A stretch of 64,000 nt of DNA from a virus: positions 1 to 64,000 of IMG/VR virus record IMGVR_UViG_3300029911_000001, one strand, 5' to 3'. Each line of letters begins with the position of its first letter. Positions within the stretch are counted from its first letter, which is position 1. The notes under the pieces are model-generated. The model saw nothing but the letters and a program-made list of their open reading frames with translations. It made no database searches and was not told where the DNA came from. Below, piece by piece: positions 27,402 to 37,075 of this stretch. A program made the translations under genes and the position numbers.

Positions 27402-27439
27402 ACTACTTAGAGGATACGTAGTTCACTTTCTTTGGGTTC

Positions 27440-29446
27440 TCACATCGCAAAAAAGCATCCGCAATCGACACACTCAACCAAGCTGCCATCTTCTGCGTCC
27501 GAATTTTCAAACTTTTTTACGTTCTGGCTGGAGCACGCCGGACACACTTGGTTGACCCCATCCTCAGTAAGCGGGACAAAGCCCGTTGTGGAAGGAAACG
27601 AAGTAGCCGTGCTCCCTTTGATTTTCAAAGTATCCATGAACCACTTATCGAACTTGCTGCGGGGGGTGTACTTCTTGGGATTCGAAGGTGAGGGAGTTAC
27701 CGGCTCATCTTCCTCTTCTCCAAACTCGGGAACCCCTGCCGCTTCTAGCAGTTCGTCACCCGGCTCGATATGGTCGGCCAAGTCCTGTAGCTCCATGAGT
27801 TCACCTTGGCTGATAGATTCAGCTTGAAGCTGACTTCTCAGGTACTCCAGACGGTCTTGAATCGAGGGTGTGGTGGTTCCTCCCAGCGGCTTACCATAGA
27901 GAGTACCCATAGACCCCCCTTCATCATCGTCCTCATCATCATCCTCATAGTCCCACTGGATAGCGGTCTTGTCAGTAGCAAGAACCGTGTTCAGAAGCTG
28001 TTGCTCAGCCGTGGGCGGAGCTTGTATCTGTTGCTGGGGTACTGGCGTGGGCGGGGCTTGTATCTGTTGCTGGGGTACTGGCGTAGGAACGTCAGCAATG
28101 CCTTCCTTGACTTCATCCTTCGCACCCTCGTCAAGGTGACGGCGCATGTCGTTACGGGGCGGGAGACTCTTCGGGCTGGTCTTTTGCTCGATGTCGGCGG
28201 TGCGTACAAAGTAGTCTGGGTTGACTGCACCATTGACACGACGTGCGATGTCCTTAACATCTACCTGCGACCCCTTCTTGTGACCTACAATAAGTGTGAT
28301 ACCTTCGCTGGCTCCGAGAGATGAGAGCTTCTGTGTGGCTCTATGAATAGTGTATCCAGCCATCTCCAACGCTTCAGCCGATGCCTTCACAACGGTGCTT
28401 ATGGAAGGAGCGAACTCCTTGTCCACTGCACAAGAGAGGCGGAGCTTGACGGATGAAGTTGTCATCTGACGCAACTGTTCGAGAGGGTCAGGTACCATAC
28501 CCGGCTGCATCGGTTGTTGCACAGGCTGACCCGGAGGCGTAGGTTGACCCGGCTGCTGTTGCTGTTGACCCGTCTGTGTCTCCATACCGGTCTGCTGCTG
28601 ACCCTGAGGTAGCTGGGGCAGCGTGCCGGGGGGTGGTTGTAGGTCTTTCTGTGCAGGAGCAATGGTAGTGGACTCAGCAGACTGCGAACGCTGCTCTGGG
28701 GTCATGTGTGCGACACCCGGAGTTGCGTTGGGATTGGTAACCGGGGGGGTTACACCATAGGGTGTGCTGGTGCCATAGGACTGGGTAACGGCTATCTTAC
28801 CTCCCACTCGGCTCACAGCGAAGTCCTCATCGCCTTCCTTGAAGAAGGTAGCGTCTTCTATCTCATTCTCTACGGGCTGCACCAACTCATGAACGGGAGA
28901 CGCAGTGTGGATGCCACAGTCACCGGCCCGAGGGTCTTTCCTCTTCTTAGCATCGTAGGATGCATATACAAAATTATTGGGGATTCCAATCATGGATGAG
29001 GCTGGGATTGTAGGAGAATCCAAAGCACCCTGCTCCTGCTCTGTACCCTTCCCCATCATCTTGCCGTTCTGCGTGGTAAAGTCTGGGTCGGAGTGGTGCT
29101 GATGAGTCGCGTAATCTTCATCTGCGATTTGCTCAAGTAGAGCGTCAAGGGCGGTCTTGCTTGAGGCAAGGCGAATACCCAGCTTACTAGCTGACTCAAT
29201 AATCTGCTTGTACTTGTGGTCGCCAAGAAAGTCAGGCTCGTTCAGCTTCTTGCGTACTATCTCTTTGAATTGGGGACGTTCCTTCCACTCATTGAACACA
29301 CCACCGTTAGAAGGCGTAACGATGCTGAAGCCTTCCCTATTCGGGTTGCCTTCAGGGTCGGTAACTTTGAACGCCTTCCCGTACAACAAGTCGAAGTCGA
29401 GGGGAGTACGTGCGTCTTTTTGGAGAAGGGGATTCTTGGGCTTCAC
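27440..29446 (-). CDS. Large protein with Gln/Pro linker and zinc ribbon
   Basis: 668 residues, unrecognised. Residues 1-230 are mixed. 230-330 are very rich in Gln and Pro. About 330-420 form a compact alpha/beta region (SVKLRLSCAVDKEFAPSIST ... ITLIVGHKKGSQVDVKDIAR). Then comes a linker with an exact repeat (PTPVPQQQIQAP twice), an acidic run, and a C-terminal zinc ribbon (CPACSSQNVKKF ... CVDCGCFF). It is located between protease-like and tail-tube genes, so probably virion-associated. The modular layout with linkers resembles other acidic/Zn proteins of this genome. Confidence 0.65.
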   Translation of the reverse strand: MKPKNPLLQKDARTPLDFDLLYGKAFKVTDPEGNPNREGFSIVTPSNGGVFNEWKERPQFKEIVRKKLNEPDFLGDHKYKQIIESASKLGIRLASSKTALDALLEQIADEDYATHQHHSDPDFTTQNGKMMGKGTEQEQGALDSPTIPASSMIGIPNNFVYASYDAKKRKDPRAGDCGIHTASPVHELVQPVENEIEDATFFKEGDEDFAVSRVGGKIAVTQSYGTSTPYGVTPPVTNPNATPGVAHMTPEQRSQSAESTTIAPAQKDLQPPPGTLPQLPQGQQQTGMETQTGQQQQQPGQPTPPGQPVQQPMQPGMVPDPLEQLRQMTTSSVKLRLSCAVDKEFAPSISTVVKASAEALEMAGYTIHRATQKLSSLGASEGITLIVGHKKGSQVDVKDIARRVNGAVNPDYFVRTADIEQKTSPKSLPPRNDMRRHLDEGAKDEVKEGIADVPTPVPQQQIQAPPTPVPQQQIQAPPTAEQQLLNTVLATDKTAIQWDYEDDDEDDDEGGSMGTLYGKPLGGTTTPSIQDRLEYLRSQLQAESISQGELMELQDLADHIEPGDELLEAAGVPEFGEEEDEPVTPSPSNPKKYTPRSKFDKWFMDTLKIKGSTATSFPSTTGFVPLTEDGVNQVCPACSSQNVKKFENSDAEDGSLVECVDCGCFFAM
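28011..28082. repeat. Two tandem 36-nt repeats inside a gene
   Basis: Two adjacent 36-base units differing at one base (positions 28011-28046 and 28047-28082) encode the repeated PTPVPQQQIQAP linker of the 668-residue protein. A recent in-frame duplication is the simplest reading. Confidence 0.9.
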
Positions 29447-29447
29447 T

Positions 29448-30401
29448 TTATATGTCCTTCACTAGAGGAATAGGTAGTTGGTGTTTCCTCTTTGTTTCTT
29501 GCATCTTCGCCATTACATCAGGGCTAGAGGCCGGAGAGTTGCCGCCATAACGTAGCTGGTTAGTCTTGATACGTTTCTTCTCTATGTCGGGGCGACATGA
29601 TGGGCTTAAGCCGCCAAATCGCTCTAGTATGGTCGCATTCTTCTTAGCTTGTAGTGTCAAATTGAGAATTGGGTTGGTTACCCCATACTTAGCCAGCATG
29701 GTGGTTTCTGCTTTTTGTTTTAACTCTGGGTCGGCGAAAGTACGTCTGTTTCTCCAGTGTGCCGAGCATTCGTAGAAGGTCTTTGAACAGCACGGCTTCT
29801 CATTATTTCCCAACAAGAACAGAGCTTGAGCACCACAACCATAGCCACAAGCTGCTTCCTTTTCAATCATCTTTACCTTCATGCTCTTCTTATGCTTACT
29901 GTAGGCTGAGCATGAACCTTGATGGTGTGAACAACAAGGGGTTTCCTTCTTACCTACAAGGAATTTGGCGGGGTTGAAGCAGCCGTACTCACACAGCAGC
30001 CTATCATCAGGAGAAATTGGGTGTACACGGGTCTTTGCCCCCTTGCGCCTACCCGTGTTACCTTTTTCTTTGGCTATACGTCCCGCACGACCGGGGTCAG
30101 AGAGTCCCTTATCATTGATGTATTTGAAACCTCCCTGACCCCCCTCATGGAGGTTGTAGCATAGTTGGTCTTGACAGGCCGATTGGAGGAGTTCTACCTC
30201 TTTAGCATATGCCTCGGATGCAAGGGAGAATTGGGTTATAACTTCTTTGGTAAAGTTATGGCGACCGTACTTCTTAACAGCGCGTTTGATGACAATACCA
30301 GAGCCAAGATAATCATCGTTGGGATTATTAGTCTCGTGAACCCCAAGGTAATACCGAGAGTTGAGAAGGTTGGTAATTTTGTAGACCGTAAAAACACTCA
30401 T
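29448..30401 (-). CDS. GIY-YIG homing endonuclease
   Basis: 317 residues from the ATG at 30401; a TTG at 30413 is upstream in frame but sits inside the leader hairpin. GIY-YIG core: VYKITNLLNSRYYLGVHETN, then IKRAVKKYGRHNF, the catalytic Glu region (EAYAKEVELL) and CYNLHEGGQGGF. The rest carries repeated Cys/His modules (LLCEYGCFNPAKFLVGKKET, CCSHH, CGYGCGAQALFLLGNNEKP, CCS) that probably bind DNA with zinc. It lies between a virion gene and the tail tube gene, and its ribosome binding site is hidden in a strong hairpin. Confidence 0.85.
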   Translation of the reverse strand: MSVFTVYKITNLLNSRYYLGVHETNNPNDDYLGSGIVIKRAVKKYGRHNFTKEVITQFSLASEAYAKEVELLQSACQDQLCYNLHEGGQGGFKYINDKGLSDPGRAGRIAKEKGNTGRRKGAKTRVHPISPDDRLLCEYGCFNPAKFLVGKKETPCCSHHQGSCSAYSKHKKSMKVKMIEKEAACGYGCGAQALFLLGNNEKPCCSKTFYECSAHWRNRRTFADPELKQKAETTMLAKYGVTNPILNLTLQAKKNATILERFGGLSPSCRPDIEKKRIKTNQLRYGGNSPASSPDVMAKMQETKRKHQLPIPLVKDI

Positions 30402-30449
30402 GCGACTCTCCAAGTATCAGTTACTTCTAACTAATACCCAGAAAGTCGC
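30402..30449 (-). promoter_or_regulatory. Leader hairpin hiding the homing gene's RBS
   Basis: GCGACTTTCT pairs with GGAGAGTCGC (10 bp including G-U pairs) right before the ATG at 30401. The GGAG ribosome binding site is in the paired 3' arm. The loop itself folds into a second 10-bp stem (GTATTAGTTA / TAACTGATAC). Translation should be low unless the stem is opened or transcription starts inside it. Confidence 0.75.
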
Positions 30450-30502
30450 AAAGTTGATTCCACTATCAATAAATGGCTGATACCAGAATCAAATAACAGT
30501 AA

Positions 30503-31168
30503 CTAGATTGAATACAGCAGGCTACGCCCGGTTGTATCTGATGTATTTAGGCCCGAATCAATAAATTCTCCGTAAACCGAACCTGCCACGTCAAAGATGT
30601 CTGTGACAAGGATGTTGCAGTTCTCCGTCACCGCCGCCGTCTCAATAGCGTAACCGGTTTGATAGCTCGACATCCAACATCCCTCAAATATCGTAGCTAC
30701 GGCAAACAGGCCGGGGTTGCCAGTATTGTTCAAGCCGCCCTCGTTAGGAATGTCAGCAGTAATAGCCTGACCTACGTTAGGGTCTTCAGAGGCAAGCTGC
30801 GAGAAGACGATTTCCGTCTTGATGTCGAATGGCCACTTGTGATGACGGAGTGAGCGAACAGCACCAGATACCCCAGCCTTGTATCCGAGAACCTGCTGAA
30901 GGTTGGCGAGATACAGACAGGTACGGGTGATGGTCAAGCTCATAGGCTCGGTCACACCGGGCACGAGTTCGGCAACTTGGTCACCATACCCTAGACCACG
31001 GATAGTCTCGATATTCTTTGATTCCGAAATATCGAACGACGAAGTGACGCCAAGCTTCACGAACTTACCTACGTCTACAACGTCGGTGAAGATTTTAAAT
31101 CGGGATGAAATCACCGATTCCGTTTGCGCTGTCGTTCCTTGCTGGTACACATACCCACCCTGTGCCAT
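30503..31168 (-). CDS. Tail tube protein
   Basis: 221 residues, starting MAQGGYVYQQGTTAQTESV. The central motif KNIETIRGLGYGDQVAELVP followed by GVTEPMSLTITRTCLYLANL is characteristic of tube proteins of contractile-tail phages. The second half (FDIKTEIVFSQL ... ATIFEGCWMSSYQTGYAIET) completes a beta-barrel-like pattern. AAGGAG lies upstream of the start. The tail sheath gene is about 2.2 kb upstream. Tube and sheath together support a myovirus. Confidence 0.75.
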   Translation of the reverse strand: MAQGGYVYQQGTTAQTESVISSRFKIFTDVVDVGKFVKLGVTSSFDISESKNIETIRGLGYGDQVAELVPGVTEPMSLTITRTCLYLANLQQVLGYKAGVSGAVRSLRHHKWPFDIKTEIVFSQLASEDPNVGQAITADIPNEGGLNNTGNPGLFAVATIFEGCWMSSYQTGYAIETAAVTENCNILVTDIFDVAGSVYGEFIDSGLNTSDTTGRSLLYSI

Positions 31169-31318
31169 GTTTTTATCTCCTTAACCTTGTACTGCTTGCT
31201 CATATAAGGCAGCGGGTAGTTGCTTTTGTAAAAATAACCGTCTCCGCGCCCATCCATCTTTAATTGCTTGCCTATGTGTTCCGAATTATGTACACGCCGC
31301 AATCAAACCAAACCATAC

Positions 31319-32899
31319 TTACTCTTCTTCATCTTCCCCTGCAACATTGAGCCCAAAGAGCAGGGAGGAACTCTTGGACGAATGAGGCTTGGTGCTGAAG
31401 AGAATACGCCCACACTCGGAACATTCATCGTTGCCTTTAACTGACTTTGGAGTCACATCCTTCTTGCACTTGGTGCAATACAACTCCTTTGAACTCTTCT
31501 TACCCTTGTTCTTTTCCTTGACTTCCAGTGCCTGCGCTTCGGCTTCTTCCTGCATCTTTTGCTTGTTCAACACCTTGGCAGCTTCGCCAAACATGTCGTA
31601 TGCACGGTAGACCGATTCAACGGCTTCACGCACGGGGCGGGAGTCAAGAGTCTTGGTTACCTTCTTGATTTCGAGGTACAGAGCCTTGAGGTCATCGCCA
31701 GCCTTCTCAACCTTCTTAAGTGCAGTACCTGTGCTCATGTCCTCAGCGAACTTGGTGACAAGTTCAGTCGCGGGAATCTTGATGCCGGTGTTGTCGTCAA
31801 TCTCCGCGTGGGCCTTGGCTACTTCAGGAGTGCGACCCCCGTCTTCAACGATGCTCCCGGTCTCGCCGTCGTTTACGAAAGAACCACCCTGATTGGAAGC
31901 TTCCTTCTTCTTGCCGTCCTCATCCTCTTCCTTCTTCTTACGCTTCATGTCATCGGCGAAAGGATTCTTGCGACGGTCAGCAGCAACATGGCTGTCTGCT
32001 TCCTCCTCTTCTTCCTCAGCACTGGCCAAGTTCAAGCCAGCGAATGAAGCGGCCATCGGCATAGGAGCAGCAGCCGCTGGAGCAGCAGCCGGTTCAGGGG
32101 CTTCCTGTTCAACAGGACGGTCAGCGATAATCTTGGCGATAGCACCAATAAACCGATTCGCTGCCTTGTCGTTCATGAGGTCTTCCGCAGTGGACAGAGC
32201 CTTCAGCATCTTAGCGAGAACATCGCTGGACAACTGCTGGATGTCTGCATCTGGATTAGAGGCGGCTGGTGCAGGAGCCTTGGCAGGTACAGCAACTGGA
32301 GCAGCCTTCTTGCCGTAGAACAACTCAGCCGTAATCTTTGAAGCGAGACGAGGAACTTCAGCCAGTACAGGCTCTTCCGGCTTTCCGTCAACGCGGTCGG
32401 AGACCCAGTTGTCGCTACCAGAAGCTTCCTTTACTTCTTTCGGTTCGCCATCGTTCTCCCTGTCCGTAACCCAGTTGTCACTGCCAGAGGCTGCGCGAGG
32501 AGCGGGAGTGAAAGTTTGCTCATTCTTCATTTCAACATTCCTATCGGGCGAGTTGCCCATGGTTTCTGAAGGTGTCCCGTCGCCTTTGAGCTTGGCAATC
32601 AAGTTCACATTCTCAGAAATTTTTGTCGCCATCTCTGGCATTACGGTGTCGTCCAAGTAATCTTCCAGAGAGGATGCACCTTCTTGCCGCATATCCAAGG
32701 GAGCCTTGTTCAGCACACTGGTTAGAAAACTGATGGCGTCATCAAGCTGTTCCAAACGCTCATCCTGTACATCGGCCTCCACAAGTTGCGAGACCAGCGA
32801 TTCTGCTTCCTGCACCGCACTCTCCAAAGTCTGCTTGGATACAAGTACAGTTGCTTTCTTCGGCTGCTGCTTGCGACGAACTATCAATTTCGACGCCAT
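31319..32899 (-). CDS. Acidic helical protein with C-terminal zinc ribbon
   Basis: 526 residues. Helical N-terminus (QTLESAVQEAESLVSQLVEA). A linker holds two similar peptides (GSDNWVTDRENDGEPKEV and GSDNWVSDRVDGKPEEP), then an Ala/Pro-rich region, a Lys/Glu patch and a helical domain near 400-470. The C-terminal zinc ribbon is LYCTKCKKDVTPKSVKGN with CSECGRILF. It ends LFGLNVAGEDEEE. It lies between tube and sheath genes. Function unknown; probably a virion or chaperone-like component. Confidence 0.65.
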   Translation of the reverse strand: MASKLIVRRKQQPKKATVLVSKQTLESAVQEAESLVSQLVEADVQDERLEQLDDAISFLTSVLNKAPLDMRQEGASSLEDYLDDTVMPEMATKISENVNLIAKLKGDGTPSETMGNSPDRNVEMKNEQTFTPAPRAASGSDNWVTDRENDGEPKEVKEASGSDNWVSDRVDGKPEEPVLAEVPRLASKITAELFYGKKAAPVAVPAKAPAPAASNPDADIQQLSSDVLAKMLKALSTAEDLMNDKAANRFIGAIAKIIADRPVEQEAPEPAAAPAAAAPMPMAASFAGLNLASAEEEEEEADSHVAADRRKNPFADDMKRKKKEEDEDGKKKEASNQGGSFVNDGETGSIVEDGGRTPEVAKAHAEIDDNTGIKIPATELVTKFAEDMSTGTALKKVEKAGDDLKALYLEIKKVTKTLDSRPVREAVESVYRAYDMFGEAAKVLNKQKMQEEAEAQALEVKEKNKGKKSSKELYCTKCKKDVTPKSVKGNDECSECGRILFSTKPHSSKSSSLLFGLNVAGEDEEE

Positions 32900-32901
32900 G
32901 C

Positions 32902-33342
32902 TTACACCGTCACGTCTGGGATAGTGGGAACCAAGGTCTTACCACGGAGTGCAGAGAACGCCGCGATAATACGGCTGGTAACTACGTTCACCCAAGCTGC
33001 CGCTGCTTCACTTGGGTTAGTGGTGATACATGCCATCGGACCTTGAACTGGAGCGAGGTTGTACTGGTTCGGGTTCACTGCCGTTGGGAGTGCCAACATG
33101 AACTGAGCTTGCTGTGAAGAAAGCTGAGTTGTAACCCCTACATAGTTCTCCGTAGTGGGGAACTGAAAGGTAAAGATCGTGTTGTTGGGATCAGTGAAGG
33201 TACCTGCGATGTTGACCTCAGGGTCACCGAACGCAGCGATCAACGCCTTATCATTCGCGTCAGTCATGTCTCCCACGAAGGAGGCTTGAATGGTGACGCT
33301 AATAATACCGTTTGCTTGTGTGGTGACGGTATGCAGCTTCAT
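32902..33342 (-). CDS. Tail-region hypothetical protein
   Basis: 146 residues from the ATG at 33342 (MKLHTVTTQANG), chosen because GGAG lies eight bases upstream. A frame extension to 33363 is possible. Beta-rich, with ITVTIQ-type strands and a C-terminal helix (EAAAAWVNVVTSRIIAAFSA). The position directly after the sheath gene and the size suggest a tail completion or tube-associated role. Not proven. Confidence 0.6.
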   Translation of the reverse strand: MKLHTVTTQANGIISVTIQASFVGDMTDANDKALIAAFGDPEVNIAGTFTDPNNTIFTFQFPTTENYVGVTTQLSSQQAQFMLALPTAVNPNQYNLAPVQGPMACITTNPSEAAAAWVNVVTSRIIAAFSALRGKTLVPTIPDVTV

Positions 33343-33393
33343 CCTATATAACTCCAAGTGCATCGGGGGTGGATGAACTCCACCCCCATTTTG

Positions 33394-36300
33394 TTAGTTA
33401 GACGACGTTGCTGAAGTCGTCGTAACCGTGAAGGTGACGCTGATGTAGAGCAACGAGAACACCGGCTGGATGGTCATGGTGATGTTCACCGTGGTCGGAT
33501 CAGACGGGTCAGGTATGACACTCAGGTTCTGGTAGCTTGCGAGAATCTCGTTCGCAACCAAGGAGCGGAGACGTGCGTTGCAGACCGCCGTGATGTCATT
33601 CACAAGACTGGTAACCAGCTTGCGACCAATGAACTGCTGAAGGTCAGAACGGAACAACTGACGGGTGTAGTCCACGATGGTAGTGCATGTCGGCTCCGAG
33701 TAGATGGGGTTCGACGGGTCGGTGGACTTGTAGTGGCGAATCTGGAGAGCCCCGCTCTGGTTGGTGAGAACCACGAGACCCTGTGACGCCATGTTGTTGA
33801 GCGTTGCATCGTCGTAGGTAACGAGGAGGCGAGTGAACCCAACCAAGTCCTGCAAGGTCAGAGTCGTCGCAACGTCGTTCGCCGGGTTGACTTCAAGACC
33901 AGCCATAGCAGCCGCCATGAATTCGCCGGAGATGGCGTACTCAAGAGCAACACCGGTCAAACCGTTGGTCACCTGAATACCAGCAACCGGCATACCGACG
34001 GCAATCATACGGGAGTTCTTCAAACCGGTCGCGTTCGCAATAGCCTGATAGGGCGAGGTGAACTGCGAGTAGCCGACGAAGCCGAGTGCCTCACCCTTGT
34101 AACGGGCAGTGGCCTGAGTGGTAAGCTGACGGCTCAAGAACTGATGAACAGTCGTGCTGGTGGACAGAGGAACAATGACGTTCGCCTTGCTGGTTTGACC
34201 CGGCAGGTTAGCAGTCAATGTACCAATGGCCGATATGAAGGAAGCGTCCGAAGCCACGGCGAGACCGGTCTGCTTAGGCACCTGAATAGCACCGAAGACC
34301 TGAGCACCGTTCTGGTTCAGAAGCGAGATACCCAGCGACAGACGGTTGGTGACATTTGGCTGACCATACTGGGTGTAAGCGTCGGCCACATTAGTGAAGA
34401 GTTTGATTGCCATATCTGTCACAGTCTTGTTGACCGTGAACGAAACATAGTAGAACTCTCCCACCGCAGGTTCATTACCCGAAGCATGATTGGTTGTGAT
34501 GATAGCCGTGTCGCCAGTGTTCGCACCAAAGGTTGTGACAACCTCAGTCTGAAGCCCAGAGACGGCAATCAGGCTGTTAGGCTGTGCAGTACCAAACGGT
34601 ACATAAGTGGAACCTGTATAGCGGACAGCAGCCTTGCTCACAACGTAGGTGAGAGTGTCGCCGGGGGCGAAGCTGTACTGAGGAGAAGGCAGCGACGTGT
34701 AACCATAGCCGAGAGCATCAGCCGGGTTCACAACGGTGACCTTGAAACCAGTGGCGGCATCAATGTAGGTCTGGTCGAGGTAGCCAACGCCAGCAGAGCC
34801 AGCACTCGCCGAGGAAGTCACGGTGTAACTGTGAGTGTAAGGTTGAGTGATTGCGTTGGCACCGTGGGCGAGATTGGCAGCAGCCGAAGAAGTTCCGATG
34901 GCATCGGAACCCGTACCAGCGGTCAAAGTTGCGGTGATGACACCAACAGTGACGGTGAGCGGGAACATCGCGACAAGCGAGTTCACATTACCTGTGCTGT
35001 GCAGGGTAATCGCGTTGCCAGAGATAGTCGGAGCAGCGTTGGTCGTGTTGTCGATGGCAATGGTAACCGCATTGCCAACCGACCCCGGAGTCGAAGCCAA
35101 GAAGTGAACGGTCGAAGCCGAGAACGTTTTGTCCAAGTAAGCCTGAATGGCCGGGGTGATAACCGTAGAGCCATCGTTGTTGAAGGTCAAGGTAACCGTC
35201 TCGTCAACCGCGTTTGGTTCGTCCCATGCATCTGAGAAAGAGTGCGGATAGACAATGCCCGTGGTTGCGAAAGCACCCGCAGCAACCGTGTTGGTTCCGT
35301 TGGAAACAACTGGTAGAACCTGACCGAGTTCGTTCTTCAAGGTGTAGGTGCCCTGCCCTGACTGAGCCGGGTTGACAACTGTCACCGTGTAGACGTGGTC
35401 GTTGATGGTGTTGCGGTAGTAGCTGGCATACACCTTCTGACCGGATGCTGGCGGATTGTACAAGGTGATAGTCGCCGAGTCGCCGGAGAGACGGGAAACT
35501 TGAACTGCGCCAGCCTGATAGGCGGTGAAGGGGTCAACCCCGACATACACGGTAACCTTTGTAGGGTCATCAGTAGGACGAGCCAAACCACTTCCGTCCG
35601 TGGGTACATCCGGGAGGGTGAAGGTGGCAGTGTTACCGTTGCCGTGGCCGGCGAACTGGAGGTACACATGCTCGTCAACCAGCGTGGTGGTAATCTGGGT
35701 CGGGCCGAACGGGGTGTAACCCGTGGTCGAAGTTCCAACCGCAGTCGATGCTGCGGCACCCCATTGGATGACAGGGTTGCCAGCGGCATCCGTGCTAAGC
35801 ACGTAGTCCACGTCTTCGATGAAGTCTGCACGGTTAGGACCGAACCCAACCTGAGTGATGGTGGATACAGTGGTGGCCGGAAGCAGGTCGTAGGTGTTCT
35901 GGTAGTTGTTGGTGTAGTAGGTCGCAGTCAGAGTCGAGCCAAACACAACGGGGTTGGCCAGAGTGATGAGGCTATTAGCACCATCAACCGCTGTCACCGT
36001 GGCAGCGGAACCGTTCACGAGGACAGTGACATTGGCCGGATTTGTGGTGACCACTCCGCCGTTGGTACCGTCAACGATGGGGTTGTTCTTTACCTTGAAG
36101 ATGGTGTTAGTGTTCGGACCTTCCCCACCAGATAAAGAGGCAGCACCTGTGACCGATAGAGCACCGGTACCGACCGGAGTCGCACCCACCAAGTAACCCG
36201 CCGAGAGGGTGAGAATACCAGCCTCGATGAGATTGTGAAGGTCAACCACCGTACGGATGGTGTTGTCGGACTTGCGGATGTTGATGACAATTGCGTTGGT

Positions 36301-36936
36301 GCCGTAGCCAGAGACCGCCAGAGCATCCACCACGCCCGGAGTCGGGGGCGACAGCAAGGTTGAATCGATAAGCTGGATGCTCACTTCGTTACCAACCGCA
36401 CCCGGAAGGGTTGTGGTAACAACCTCGTGAGCCCCCCCGGCACCGGCAACAGTCAGAGAAGCGAAGGCTGGAATTTGAGCCGACAGATTCTCGTTAGAAA
36501 TGAGGGTGTCCATGCGCTTGAAGTAGTAACTGACGTCAAAATTGGTTCCCGGAAGCACAATATCCTGAGTCTGGAAAGCACCAGTGGAGCCAACCAGCGA
36601 AACAACAGTGACAGGAACGCCATCAGCGGTGACCTGAATGAAGGAGGGGTCATTGGTAACCGTACCACTTCCATCACCCGTAACCACCGGGAAATAGGTG
36701 GTGTTAAAGTTGCTGGTCAAGCCAGTAACTTGGTCAGAAATGTTCTCATCCACAACTTGGTCATCGGCGACGGCTGAAGAGCCGCGATGAATCTCTTGGT
36801 TGTTCTGTGTGAAGTATTCGAGACCTTCACCAATGATTACCGGGATACGAGCGGAACCGAACAGCGGCTGACCACCGTTGTCTATCACCACACTTGTAAA
36901 AACGCCGGGAGCGGCGTAACTGCCAAAAAGTGCCAT
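33394..36936 (-). CDS. Very large tail sheath protein
   Basis: 1180 residues. The N-terminus (MALFGSYAAPGVFTSVVIDN) and the C-terminal region with YKGEALGFVGYSQF, NSRMIAVGMPVAGIQV, a VDYTRQLFRSDLQQFIGRKL stretch and a final sheath-like beta strand block match phage contractile sheath proteins. Typical sheaths have 400-700 residues; here about 600 extra residues of Thr/Val/Ala-rich beta repeats (Ig-like character) fill the middle, probably decorating the sheath surface. AAGGAG precedes the start. It shows that the phage has a contractile tail. Confidence 0.8.
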   Translation of the reverse strand: MALFGSYAAPGVFTSVVIDNGGQPLFGSARIPVIIGEGLEYFTQNNQEIHRGSSAVADDQVVDENISDQVTGLTSNFNTTYFPVVTGDGSGTVTNDPSFIQVTADGVPVTVVSLVGSTGAFQTQDIVLPGTNFDVSYYFKRMDTLISNENLSAQIPAFASLTVAGAGGAHEVVTTTLPGAVGNEVSIQLIDSTLLSPPTPGVVDALAVSGYGTNAIVINIRKSDNTIRTVVDLHNLIEAGILTLSAGYLVGATPVGTGALSVTGAASLSGGEGPNTNTIFKVKNNPIVDGTNGGVVTTNPANVTVLVNGSAATVTAVDGANSLITLANPVVFGSTLTATYYTNNYQNTYDLLPATTVSTITQVGFGPNRADFIEDVDYVLSTDAAGNPVIQWGAAASTAVGTSTTGYTPFGPTQITTTLVDEHVYLQFAGHGNGNTATFTLPDVPTDGSGLARPTDDPTKVTVYVGVDPFTAYQAGAVQVSRLSGDSATITLYNPPASGQKVYASYYRNTINDHVYTVTVVNPAQSGQGTYTLKNELGQVLPVVSNGTNTVAAGAFATTGIVYPHSFSDAWDEPNAVDETVTLTFNNDGSTVITPAIQAYLDKTFSASTVHFLASTPGSVGNAVTIAIDNTTNAAPTISGNAITLHSTGNVNSLVAMFPLTVTVGVITATLTAGTGSDAIGTSSAAANLAHGANAITQPYTHSYTVTSSASAGSAGVGYLDQTYIDAATGFKVTVVNPADALGYGYTSLPSPQYSFAPGDTLTYVVSKAAVRYTGSTYVPFGTAQPNSLIAVSGLQTEVVTTFGANTGDTAIITTNHASGNEPAVGEFYYVSFTVNKTVTDMAIKLFTNVADAYTQYGQPNVTNRLSLGISLLNQNGAQVFGAIQVPKQTGLAVASDASFISAIGTLTANLPGQTSKANVIVPLSTSTTVHQFLSRQLTTQATARYKGEALGFVGYSQFTSPYQAIANATGLKNSRMIAVGMPVAGIQVTNGLTGVALEYAISGEFMAAAMAGLEVNPANDVATTLTLQDLVGFTRLLVTYDDATLNNMASQGLVVLTNQSGALQIRHYKSTDPSNPIYSEPTCTTIVDYTRQLFRSDLQQFIGRKLVTSLVNDITAVCNARLRSLVANEILASYQNLSVIPDPSDPTTVNITMTIQPVFSLLYISVTFTVTTTSATSSN

Positions 36937-36949
36937 AAAGTAAATCTCC

Positions 36950-37042
36950 TTAAGCTGCTGCTTGTTCCCTACCCAAGATGTCAGTAGTCAATTTTTGTGC
37001 TTGATGTTGAAAAATAGTAGCCATAGAATAAAACCGCCTCAT
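36950..37042 (-). CDS. 30-residue mini-protein upstream of sheath
   Basis: ATG at 37042 with AAGGAAA upstream, reading MRRFYSMATIFQHQ and ending GREQAAA just before the sheath gene's AAGGAG. It fills the gap between the 174-residue gene and the sheath with correct spacing on both sides. A leader or coupling peptide, or a tiny structural protein, are both possible. Confidence 0.45.
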   Translation of the reverse strand: MRRFYSMATIFQHQAQKLTTDILGREQAAA

Positions 37043-37075
37043 GACTTTCCTTTTTTCAAGACACCGCAATAATCG

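Noticed and set aside
31111-31302. 63-codon minus-strand frame overlapping the tail tube start
   Set aside because: Has an interesting middle (GDGYFYKSNYPLPYMSKQYK), but it overlaps the tail tube gene by nearly 60 bases and its end is a basic shadow sequence. Not enough support.
34144-35235. 363-codon plus-strand open frame
   Set aside because: Shadow of the sheath gene, with Arg/Ser-rich composition and no initiation site.
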